DNA of 64,000 bases, from the NCBI RefSeq assembly GCF_003121295.1, contig NZ_PHNC01000035.1:1-64000 (forward strand), read 5' to 3'. Both the position numbers and the translations under genes were made by a program. Below, in pieces: positions 31,397-38,793 of this stretch (within the stretch, counting starts at the first letter, position 1; every line of letters begins with the position of its first letter). Below the pieces are notes generated by a model. That model was not told the DNA's origin. It did no database searches and worked only from the letters and a program-made list of their open reading frames with translations. The DNA comes from Streptomyces orinoci (GTDB lineage: Bacteria > Actinomycetota > Actinomycetes > Streptomycetales > Streptomycetaceae).

Positions 31397-32172
31397 GCGT
31401 CGTCCGCCGTCCTCGGCGCGGGGGCCGCATCGGTGCTGCGGACGGTGGGCGGATCGGCTCTGGTGTCGGCAACCGGCTCCGTGCCGGCGTCGGCAACCGG
31501 CTCCGTGCTGGTGTGACGGGCGGCCACCAGGCCCAACAGGCCCAGTAGGACGGGCAGTCCGGCTGGCAGGAAGGGCGCCGTGGCCAGGGCGAGGGCGGCG
31601 CCGGCCAGGGCGCAGCGGCGGGCGGGGGCCTCGCGCAGCGCGGGCAGGACCAGGGCCAGGAAGACCATGGGCTCGGCCGCATCCAGGCCCAGGGCCCGGG
31701 GGTCGCCGATGGCGCGTCCGGCCAGTACGCCCAGCAGGGTGCCGAGGTTCCAGGTGAGGTAGAGCAGGACTCCGCAGCCGAGGTAGGCGGCCCGGCGACG
31801 GAGCGGATCGCGTTCGGCCTGGGTGAACGCGGCCGCCTGGTCCACCAGCAGGTGGCTGCCCAACAGGCGGGCGCGCCAGCCGGTTTGGAGGACATCGGCG
31901 ATCGAGAGGCCGAAGACCAGGAGACGGGCGTTGAGAATGAGCCCGGCGAGCACGGCCGCGGCGGCGGTCCCGCCGCCGGCCGCGATGCCCAGCGCGGTGA
32001 ACTGGGCGCCGCCCGCGAAGACGGTGGCGGACATCGTCAGCGGTATCCAGGGGGACTGTCCGGCGGCGACGGCGATGGCACCGAAAGAGGCGCCCACCAC
32101 ACCTATGGCGAGGCCCACCGCGCCTATGTCGCGCCGGAGTTGGCGATCGAGCGTATTCCAGAGCGAACGCAT
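31393..32172 (-). CDS. azlC: AzlC-family amino acid permease subunit
   Basis: This 259-residue membrane protein has IGAVGLAIGVVGASFGAIAV, MSATVFAGGAQFTALGI and LILNARLLVFGLSIADVL, typical of AzlC. The C-terminal 40 residues are a hydrophilic Thr/Pro/Asp-rich tail with repeats of EPVAD. ATG 32172 is the most natural start; the frame stays open far upstream into repeat DNA. It forms an operon with azlD and is divergent from a cupin regulator. Confidence 0.85.
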   Translation of the reverse strand: MRSLWNTLDRQLRRDIGAVGLAIGVVGASFGAIAVAAGQSPWIPLTMSATVFAGGAQFTALGIAAGGGTAAAAVLAGLILNARLLVFGLSIADVLQTGWRARLLGSHLLVDQAAAFTQAERDPLRRRAAYLGCGVLLYLTWNLGTLLGVLAGRAIGDPRALGLDAAEPMVFLALVLPALREAPARRCALAGAALALATAPFLPAGLPVLLGLLGLVAARHTSTEPVADAGTEPVADTRADPPTVRSTDAAPAPRTADDA

Positions 32173-32186
32173 GGCCGTTATGGTGA

Positions 32187-32205
32187 ACGGACAACCGATG
32201 TTCGT
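32187..32205. promoter_or_regulatory. Candidate operator for the XRE-cupin regulator
   Basis: ACGGACA-ACCGA-TGTTCGT is an inverted repeat (6 of 7 positions) midway between the divergent azlC and regulator starts. It is a reasonable autoregulatory site. Confidence 0.35.
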
Positions 32206-32217
32206 CAAGGAGAACAA

Positions 32218-32799
32218 GTGGAAGGACACAGCGAACGGAACGCCTCGGCCGCCCGTCCCCCGCTGGACCTGATAGCGGCCCGGATCCGCGCCGAACGCCT
32301 GCGCGCCGGGCTGTCGTTGAGCGAATTGGCCAAGCGGGCCGGGCTGGCGAAGTCCACGCTCTCCCAGCTGGAATCCGGCACCGGCAATCCCAGCGTGGAG
32401 ACGCTCTGGGCGCTGGGGGTCGCCCTGGACGTGCCGTTCAGCAGGCTGGTCGATCCACCACGGCCGCGGGTGACGGTGCTGCGGTCCGGGGAGGGGGTGA
32501 CGGTGCCGTCCGAGCGTCCGGGGCACACCGCGACCCTGCTGAGCTCCTGTCCGCCGCACGCCCGGCGGGATCTGTATCTGCTGCGCCTGGAACCGGGGGC
32601 GGTCCGGGAATCCGAGCCGCATATGGCCGGAGCGCTGGAGCACGCGGTGGTGGCCGCCGGACGGGCACTGCTGGGCCCGGCCGGGGAACCGGTGGAGCTG
32701 GGTCCGGGCGACTACATCTGCTACCCCGGGGACGCGCGGCATGTCTTCCGGGCACTGGCGGCGGGGACGGTGGTGTTCCTGACCATGGAGCACGTCTGA
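32218..32799 (+). CDS. XRE-family regulator with C-terminal cupin
   Basis: This 193-residue regulator has an N-terminal helix-turn-helix (RIRAERLRAGLSLSELAKRA, SKSTLSQLE-like segment) and a C-terminal cupin (LEHAVVAAGRALLGPAGEPV, GPGDYICYPGDARHVFRAL) that should bind a small ligand. GTG 32218 has AAGGAG six bases upstream. It is divergent from azlCD, which it probably controls. Confidence 0.88.
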   Translation: MEGHSERNASAARPPLDLIAARIRAERLRAGLSLSELAKRAGLAKSTLSQLESGTGNPSVETLWALGVALDVPFSRLVDPPRPRVTVLRSGEGVTVPSERPGHTATLLSSCPPHARRDLYLLRLEPGAVRESEPHMAGALEHAVVAAGRALLGPAGEPVELGPGDYICYPGDARHVFRALAAGTVVFLTMEHV

Positions 32800-32819
32800 G
32801 GAGGTGGGTTTGGCGGGCA

Positions 32820-33160
32820 CGTTTTGATGGGGCACGTATTGGCTGGGTACGCCCGCCGGAGCCCATCTGGCGCGGCAGACGGATCTGATGCGGCAGGCAG
32901 GTCTGACGCGGCATGTCCGACGGAGCCAGTCCGACGGCACACGCCTGGCGCACGCCCGATTCCGTCCGAAGGCGGGCCCGGTCCCGTCCGACGGGGGCCG
33001 TCCGAAGGCGCAGACCCGATCCCGTCCGACGGAGCCCTTCGGATGGCGCATGCCCGATCCCGTCCGAAGGCGCAGGCCCAACGCCGTCCGACGGGGGCCC
33101 GTCCGATGGCGCACGCCCGATCGCGTCCAACGGCACATGGCCCATGACGCACGCCCGGGC
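32820..33160. repeat. Degenerate tandem repeat tract, CGTCCGAMGG units
   Basis: About ten copies of a decamer close to CGTCCGACGG or CGTCCGAAGG lie between about 32914 and 33133, at spacings of 12 to 30 bp, with linkers such as CGCACGCCCGATCC. A different short repeat (TCTGA-GCGGCA) precedes them near 32882-32914. All six frames stay open over long distances because of the periodic composition. No protein-like product is supported. The tract has no CRISPR regularity. Confidence 0.6.
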
Positions 33161-33291
33161 CCTGGGTGGCCCGCCACTGTGAGCCGGGCCACCCCAGGCG
33201 GCCGTACTCGCCCCGCGCCGGTCGGCGAGAATGGCAAGGTCCCGAGCGCGGCAGTCCGGCCCGCTCGCCACCCGGCAGGAGACCAGCCACC

Positions 33292-34122
33292 TTGTCCCAG
33301 CGCCAAGCCACCGGCACCGACGACAGCCGTCCCGACCTTCGGGCCGACTGCGGAAACTGCTTTGGGCTGTGCTGTGTGGCGCTGCCCTTCGCGGCCTCGG
33401 CGGACTTCGCGGTGAACAAGGACGCGGGCACGCCCTGCGCCAATCTGAAGGCCGACTTCAGCTGCGGCATCCACGCCCGGCTGCGGCAGAGCGGCTTCTC
33501 CGGGTGCACCGTCTTCGACTGCTTCGGAGCCGGCCAGAAGGTCTCCCAGCTCACCTTCGGCGGCCGGGACTGGCGCCGGGAGCCGGGCGGCGCCCGGCAG
33601 ATGTTCGAGGTCTTCCCGGTGATGCGGCAGCTGCACGAGCTGCTGTGGTACGTATCCGAGGCGCTCACCCTGCCCGCCGCGCGCCCGGTCCACACCGAGC
33701 TGCGCCGGGCCCGTACCGAGATCGACGGCCTCACCCGGGGCAGTGCCGACTCGCTGACCGGGCTGGACGTACCGGCCCTGCGGGCCCGGGTGAACACCCT
33801 GCTGCTGCGCACCAGCGAACTGGTCCGGGAGAAGGTCCCCGGCCGCAAGAAGGACCACCGCGGCGCCGACTTGATGGGCGCCCGGCTGACCGGGGCCAAG
33901 CTGCGGGGCGCCAGTCTGCGCGGGGCGTATCTGATCGCGGCCGACCTCCGCAAGGCCGATCTGCGCGAGGCGGATGTGATCGGCGCCGACTTCCGCGATG
34001 CCGACCTCAGCGGCGCCGATCTGACCGGCGCCATCTTCCTCACCCAGGCCCAGCTCAACGCGGCCCGCGGCGATGGCACCACCCGGCTGCCGGCCGGTCT
34101 GGAGCGGCCGGCGCACTGGTGA
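33292..34122 (+). CDS. Pentapeptide repeat protein with N-terminal Cys cluster
   Basis: This protein is about 276 residues from TTG 33292 (GGAG upstream, start uncertain). The N-terminal third has a cysteine-rich domain, DCGNCFGLCC, with further Cys in TPCANLKADFSCGIH and GCTVFDCFG, suggesting a zinc or iron-sulfur site. A helical middle follows, then pentapeptide repeats (about 195-255: GADLMGARLTGAKLRGASLR and on) that should form a right-handed beta helix. The family is conserved in actinobacteria and its function is unknown. A DNA-mimic role as in Qnr/MfpA is possible but unsupported here. Confidence 0.8.
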   Translation: MSQRQATGTDDSRPDLRADCGNCFGLCCVALPFAASADFAVNKDAGTPCANLKADFSCGIHARLRQSGFSGCTVFDCFGAGQKVSQLTFGGRDWRREPGGARQMFEVFPVMRQLHELLWYVSEALTLPAARPVHTELRRARTEIDGLTRGSADSLTGLDVPALRARVNTLLLRTSELVREKVPGRKKDHRGADLMGARLTGAKLRGASLRGAYLIAADLRKADLREADVIGADFRDADLSGADLTGAIFLTQAQLNAARGDGTTRLPAGLERPAHW

Positions 34123-34140
34123 CGCGCGGCGGCAGCGGGC

Positions 34141-34458
34141 TCACGGTCCGGCGGGGTCTCGGTGTGCGCTTCCCCGGCCGTGAAGTGCACTACGCCCCTT
34201 GAGTCCACCCCCGGCACCGGACGGCGCAACCGTGCCCGGGCCCAGGGCGGGCGCGATCCGGCCGTGGGTGTGCAGGCCGAGGCAGGTGAGCACATCCACG
34301 CCGTCACCGGTCGTGTGCATCAGCTGCCGCGCTCCGGGCGTGCGGTCCCACCAGATCTCATGGCCGTCAGCGGTGATGACGGGGAAACAGTCCTCCATGA
34401 CCTGCCGCGCCCATGGCCAACTGGCGTCGACAGTGCGCCTTCGGCCGATGGTCGGCAC
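34141..34458 (-). CDS. Small hypothetical ORF, possible gene remnant
   Basis: From GTG 34458 (GAGG nearby) a 105-residue product reads with GC-rich third positions for its first 75 codons: ASWPWARQVMEDCFPVITAD, WWDRTPGARQLMHTT and LTCLGLHTHGRIA. After that the codon bias fades. The same frame is open upstream to 34911 inside the next gene. It looks like coding sequence of unknown family, possibly the remains of a larger gene. Apart from this, the region 34123-34583 shows nothing. Confidence 0.3.
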   Translation of the reverse strand: MPTIGRRRTVDASWPWARQVMEDCFPVITADGHEIWWDRTPGARQLMHTTGDGVDVLTCLGLHTHGRIAPALGPGTVAPSGAGGGLKGRSALHGRGSAHRDPAGP

Positions 34459-34583
34459 TGCCGCCTCGGCGCCCTCCGAGGTGAGGGTCGCCAAGCTGGG
34501 TACCACTGGCAAGCGGCGGCCGGACGAGGTGCACCCGCAGTGAACGAGCAACCGGAGCCTCAGGGCTGAATCCGGGCGGCGGA

Positions 34584-36473
34584 TCAGACCGTGGCAGGTT
34601 GCCGTTCCAGCCGACCGCTTACCAGCTCGCTCAGCTTGTGCCGGGTCTCGGAATCCGTCGAGTACACGATGGTGCCGACCATGCCCCGCGTCAGCAGCAC
34701 CTTGTACGTGTTCCGGATCAGGCGGTCCACCTCGGCGTCCGAGGTGGATTTCTTGAATACCGGGTCCTTGGACTTCGTGCGGTCCGTGACCCAACGGTCG
34801 CCACGCCAGACCAGGTCGGGGCCAATGATGACGCCCGACCAGTCGTACTCGAAGCCCTGGGCGGTGTAAACGCAACCGACCTGCCCGAATCCAGCCGGGT
34901 CGGTCGCCCACAACGCGGCCGGGGGCGCCCCCGAGATGGAACGGTCGCCACGCAGGTTCCAGGGCCGGGCCCAGTCACCGATGACCACATCGGGCGGCAA
35001 AGGGGCGCCCGGCTTTGGCTCCGGGGACCAACGCCAGCAGTAGCCGGCGGACATGCGGGCGCCGTATCCCTGGGCCCGGCGGGACTCAAGGAGCGTCTCC
35101 ATCTCCTGCGGGCTGTCGGCGACCAGCAGCTGCATCCGGCCGTCGGGTTCCCATGTGACCGGCCCACCCTGCTCCAGACCGAGAAGCCGGACCACCCAGC
35201 GCAGGTAGGCGTCACTGCCACCGCAGCGGAACTGGCTGTCCAGCGGGACGACATGGCACCGGATACCCCGCTTCGCCGCTGCCGCCTTGATCTCCGCCAC
35301 GGTGCCCATCTCGCCCGGTCGCACCACCTGATGCTCGTCGAGGAAGAAGACCGGCACATAGGCGACGTCAATGAGTTCGTCGATCTGTGCCCTGCCCGTC
35401 CGTTGCTCGGCACGGGTGTACCGGTTGGCCGAGGTCTCCCGAATGCGGTGCGCCTCATCGCAGATAAGGGCGCCCAGACTGTTCTTCTCGGCCGTCATAA
35501 AGCTGTTGAAGTACTTGAACAGGTCCTGGACTTCCCGCTTACGGGCTCCGGCGACCTTCCTCATGGTCTTTGTGAACGACTGTGAACCGGTGGCGTGCAG
35601 CGCCGGAACTCCGCGCCGGTACAGGTCGCCGAGCAGTTGAAGTGCGATCACGCTCTTGCCGGTGCCGGGGCCGCCCGTGACGATGACGACTTCCTTGTGG
35701 TCCGCGTGCTTCGCCTTTTCCACCGCATTGAGCACCATGCGGTAAGCGACCTGTTGTTCGTCAAGGAGAACGAACTGCTTGCGTTCACGCACCTCTTCGG
35801 CGGCCACGGACATCAACTGCTTCGACGGCACGGTGGCGCCCGCGCACAGTTGATCCGCCTCGCGGGCCCCTGGATGCTTGTCGCTCAGCCTTGTGCGGAG
35901 ATGGTCGAGGAAGGCGCCGCGGCGTTCCGCGGTGAAGAGCAGTCCATGGCCGTCACCTTCGATCTCACGCAGCCCGGACACACCGAACTCGGTGGCATTG
36001 TGCAGGAACGCCACTCCGCTGACCCGGTTGCCGTGATCGGCGACCGCCCCGTTGAAGTTGACCAGATACTCGCAGTAACGGCGCACCTGTTCAATGGGAT
36101 TGAGAACGGGGTGCGTATAAGCGCCGACATGGCACAAGGACGGGTCGTCCTCGTGCGGCAGCGCCTGGCTCCACTGTTTCAGCTCGACGACGACGTACGA
36201 CGGCTCCCCCGTAACCGGATGCACCCCGGCCAGCACAGCATCGGCGCGCTTGCTGTTGAGCGGAAGTGCGTATTCCAGCATGACCTCCACATCACCCAGA
36301 CCGGCCTCGTTGAGCGCGGCGGCCAGCACGGGGATGCTCCGCTCCCAGGAACGCACTTCCGAGGTGCCGGGCCGGTAGCCGTGCATATGGACGAATTGAT
36401 CGGCAAGGTGCAGGAACAGCGAACCGTCGAGCGTCATGACGGCGACCGTCTTCGCGGACGCGCGGAACAGCAC
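34584..36473 (-). CDS. PD-(D/E)XK nuclease-DUF2075 helicase-like ATPase
   Basis: From GTG 36473 the product is 629 residues and begins VLFRASAKTVAVM, a usual start for the family. Residues about 60-105 carry a nuclease-like D...ELK pattern (RADAVLAG, then VVVELKQW; D78, E97, K99). A P-loop follows, VTGGPGTGKSVIALQLL (K273), then LICDEAHRIRE as Walker B, SQFRCGGSDAY, and late helicase-like motifs VYTAQGFEYDWSGVIIG and NTYKVLLTRGM. DUF2075 proteins resemble Schlafen/UvrD-like ATPases and often occur in defence regions. Its position at the left flank of a BREX locus fits, but it may act alone. Confidence 0.8.
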   Translation of the reverse strand: MLFRASAKTVAVMTLDGSLFLHLADQFVHMHGYRPGTSEVRSWERSIPVLAAALNEAGLGDVEVMLEYALPLNSKRADAVLAGVHPVTGEPSYVVVELKQWSQALPHEDDPSLCHVGAYTHPVLNPIEQVRRYCEYLVNFNGAVADHGNRVSGVAFLHNATEFGVSGLREIEGDGHGLLFTAERRGAFLDHLRTRLSDKHPGAREADQLCAGATVPSKQLMSVAAEEVRERKQFVLLDEQQVAYRMVLNAVEKAKHADHKEVVIVTGGPGTGKSVIALQLLGDLYRRGVPALHATGSQSFTKTMRKVAGARKREVQDLFKYFNSFMTAEKNSLGALICDEAHRIRETSANRYTRAEQRTGRAQIDELIDVAYVPVFFLDEHQVVRPGEMGTVAEIKAAAAKRGIRCHVVPLDSQFRCGGSDAYLRWVVRLLGLEQGGPVTWEPDGRMQLLVADSPQEMETLLESRRAQGYGARMSAGYCWRWSPEPKPGAPLPPDVVIGDWARPWNLRGDRSISGAPPAALWATDPAGFGQVGCVYTAQGFEYDWSGVIIGPDLVWRGDRWVTDRTKSKDPVFKKSTSDAEVDRLIRNTYKVLLTRGMVGTIVYSTDSETRHKLSELVSGRLERQPATV

Positions 36474-36724
36474 GGGCTTCCCCCAGGCAGCACGAAGTGA
36501 CTCGTGCGGGTGGGGGCGTGTCCTTCGAGACTCCACCGGTGTGGAGCGGAAGCCCGTCGGGCCGCATTGACGATGCGTCCGAGAATATCTGGCGCGACTG
36601 ACAGTCATGCCAGTGGCCTCAGAGGCGAGAGGGATCACGCGACTCCGGCCCGGTCGCCACCGGTGCGCCCAAGGGCGCGGTTATGCTCGCGGTTCCAGGG
36701 CCTGGGGAGAAGGGGGCAGAGGAC

Positions 36725-37384
36725 TTGAGATTCCGCCTCATCGGCATGCTCATGGGGACGGTCGGGCTGCTCTCGCTCCTGGGGGGCACCGCCATCGCCG
36801 GCCCGGCCGATGCCCCGGATGGTGCCGGGCGCTCATGCGGCGGCCTCCGGCTCACCGGCACGCTGCCGGTGCCCGCGCCCGGCGCCGTCGTACAGCAGCA
36901 GGTGACGATCGGCCCTGGCTGCGTTCCCCGGACGGGCCCCGTGCGGTACACACCGGCTGCCCGTACGGGCCCTGCCGCGCCCACGGTGGTCCGCCAACTG
37001 CACACCCGGAACGAGATCTTCGACTGCTGTGGCGTCCGGCTGACCGGCCTCTACACCACCTCGACCTGGACCACGGACCACGGCCGCGTCACCTCGCTGA
37101 CCACCGAGGCGACCCAGGGGTGGCACCGTGAACCGTGGGACGCCGGCTGGTCGCTCCGGTCGTCATCGAAATCCGACGACTGCACCGCCGACTGCGCCGT
37201 GGCCAACTCCCGCGCCACCGCCGCCTTCACCTACCGGGGCATCTTCGATCTGACGGGTACCTGGTACGCCAACACCCACCGCTCGACCGTGCGGTTCACT
37301 GCGGACTCGGCGCCGGCCTGCACCTTCGATGTGGAAGTGCGCCACGCGTTCATCGGGTGGAACTGGCAACGGAGTTGCGAGTGA
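36725..37384 (+). CDS. Secreted cysteine-rich protein, unknown function
   Basis: This protein is about 219 residues from TTG 36725 (AGAGGA upstream); ATG starts a few codons later are possible. The N-terminus is a signal peptide (LRFRLIGMLMGTVGLLSLLG, cleavage probably after TAIAG). The mature part has several Cys in possible pairs (RSCGGL, PGCVP, DCCGVRL, DDCTADC, ACTFDV, final CE) and many Thr/Trp, suggesting a disulfide-bonded beta-rich extracellular domain. I do not recognise the family. It sits between two probable defence genes without an operon link. Confidence 0.6.
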   Translation: MRFRLIGMLMGTVGLLSLLGGTAIAGPADAPDGAGRSCGGLRLTGTLPVPAPGAVVQQQVTIGPGCVPRTGPVRYTPAARTGPAAPTVVRQLHTRNEIFDCCGVRLTGLYTTSTWTTDHGRVTSLTTEATQGWHREPWDAGWSLRSSSKSDDCTADCAVANSRATAAFTYRGIFDLTGTWYANTHRSTVRFTADSAPACTFDVEVRHAFIGWNWQRSCE

Positions 37385-37445
37385 GGCTGTCCACCAGGTC
37401 CGACTGGTGGCCCGGTGCCGCCTCACCGGGGGTCGGCCGTCTGAT

Positions 37446-38492
37446 TCAGGCAGCCAGACTGCGGGCGACGTACGTCATATGCTGGGCATTACCGACCCAG
37501 AGCCAAGTGTGGAAGTTGCCCGTGCCGCGGGGGCCCTGGCCGCATCCACAGTCGCGCAGCCATGTCTCAGCCGCTCCGGCGGCAGGCCCGCGGAATCCAG
37601 GACATTGCAGTAACCTCCTTGCGGCCGCCCGGTTGTGGGCGACGCGTCCCTCGCCGCGCATCGCCATTTTGACCGCAAGGTAGGAGTCGTCGGTGGTGTA
37701 GCGCAGCGCACCCCACGACGGCCCGCCCCTGCCGGCCGGCACCGCACGTGTGAGGTCGTTGGCCGGCTGCACACCGTAGTCCCCATAGCTCAGCTCAGGG
37801 CTCCGGGGGCCACGGCCCTCGGCTATCTCGCACCACGTCCTCCACTCCATGCGCGTCACTTCGCACATGCCTTGCTCCAGTGCGTCCTGGGTCACCCGGG
37901 GGACACCGCCGCCGAGTATGGCGACCGTCCGCCAGCATGCGAGCGGGGCAAGTGACTCCAGAGCACGCAGCGCCTGCTTGGCGGCCTCCGGCCGGTCGGT
38001 GAGCACGGCCACCAGGTCCAGCAGAAGGTCCACGGCGACCGCGGGCCCTGTTCGTGCGACCAGCTCCCGCACCTCACCGGCCTCCCGTCCCTGCCACTCC
38101 CCCGGCACCCGGACCCGGATCCCCATGCCGTCACCCGAACGCACCGCCAGCTCCAGCGCCATGGCCTGCTGAGTGCTGAGCCGCCCTGGTCCCGTCACAG
38201 GGCGCATCGGCATTCCGACGTCGCTCCTGAGCAACACCTGTGCGAGCAACGGCACTTGTTCCTCGTCCACAGCCGGCGCGTCGAGCCAGGCGGAACGGTG
38301 ACGCTGGACCTTGGCCACCGTGGCCACGTCCTGGCGGAACGCGGTGGCGAGCTCGCAGGGCGACAGCCCCGCGCGGACCGGAAGATTCCAGACCGGCGAC
38401 ACCGCGTTCTGCACGTCCGGGCAAAGCCGTCGGTATGCCTCCGCGGCATACGGCCGGGCTGGAAGCACCGGAATGTACAGCGGTCCGGGCAT
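37446..38492 (-). CDS. Beta-protein family (phage T4 beta protein-like)
   Basis: This 348-residue protein begins MPGPLYIPVLPARPYAAEAY with PVWNLPVR further on, matching the start of the Beta_protein family named after a phage T4 protein. The C-terminus has QCPGFRGPAAGAAETWLRDC and TGNFHTWLWVGNAQHMTYVA, also typical. The molecular function of cellular homologues is not established, though they often lie in defence or mobile regions. GGGGGGA seven bases before ATG 38492 supports the start. It is divergent from pglW. Confidence 0.72.
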   Translation of the reverse strand: MPGPLYIPVLPARPYAAEAYRRLCPDVQNAVSPVWNLPVRAGLSPCELATAFRQDVATVAKVQRHRSAWLDAPAVDEEQVPLLAQVLLRSDVGMPMRPVTGPGRLSTQQAMALELAVRSGDGMGIRVRVPGEWQGREAGEVRELVARTGPAVAVDLLLDLVAVLTDRPEAAKQALRALESLAPLACWRTVAILGGGVPRVTQDALEQGMCEVTRMEWRTWCEIAEGRGPRSPELSYGDYGVQPANDLTRAVPAGRGGPSWGALRYTTDDSYLAVKMAMRGEGRVAHNRAAARRLLQCPGFRGPAAGAAETWLRDCGCGQGPRGTGNFHTWLWVGNAQHMTYVARSLAA

Positions 38493-38793
38493 GGCGGATC
38501 CCCCCTTGGCACAGTCCGCGCGTCTCCTTTGGTGGGAAGGGTGAACAGCGGTCCGGCCAGCGACAAGACCGTGTATCCGGCCACTGTGACGAACATGGCC
38601 TTACTGGGGCGTAGTTGCGCTGTCGAACCTACCGAATGGTCGGAACGACCAGGGCAGACAGCTCAGTTCGCAGGTGACAGCCCGAATTCCCTACTCTGCC
38701 GCTAAGGTTTCTTCGGGGATCACGATCGTCGGAGCTGCCACGGCGGCACACGCGCGCGAGCAGCACGAAAGATCGAAGGGGTGGGGGAAGCGC
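38493..38793. promoter_or_regulatory. Divergent promoter region, beta-protein gene / pglW
   Basis: No gene is supported in this 301-bp gap; the pglW frame is open back to 38674 but only becomes protein-like at ATG 38794. The region must carry the promoters of both the beta-protein gene and the BREX operon. I see no convincing -35/-10 pair or long palindrome. Confidence 0.5.

Noticed and set aside
32820..33160. CRISPR array
   Set aside because: Units are only about ten bases, spacing is irregular and linkers are related to each other; there are no cas genes.
31393..34116. A single long minus-strand protein spanning azlC and the repeat tract
   Set aside because: Only the first 780 bp read from 32172 downward are AzlC; the rest is translation of repeats and of the antisense of the regulator and pentapeptide genes.
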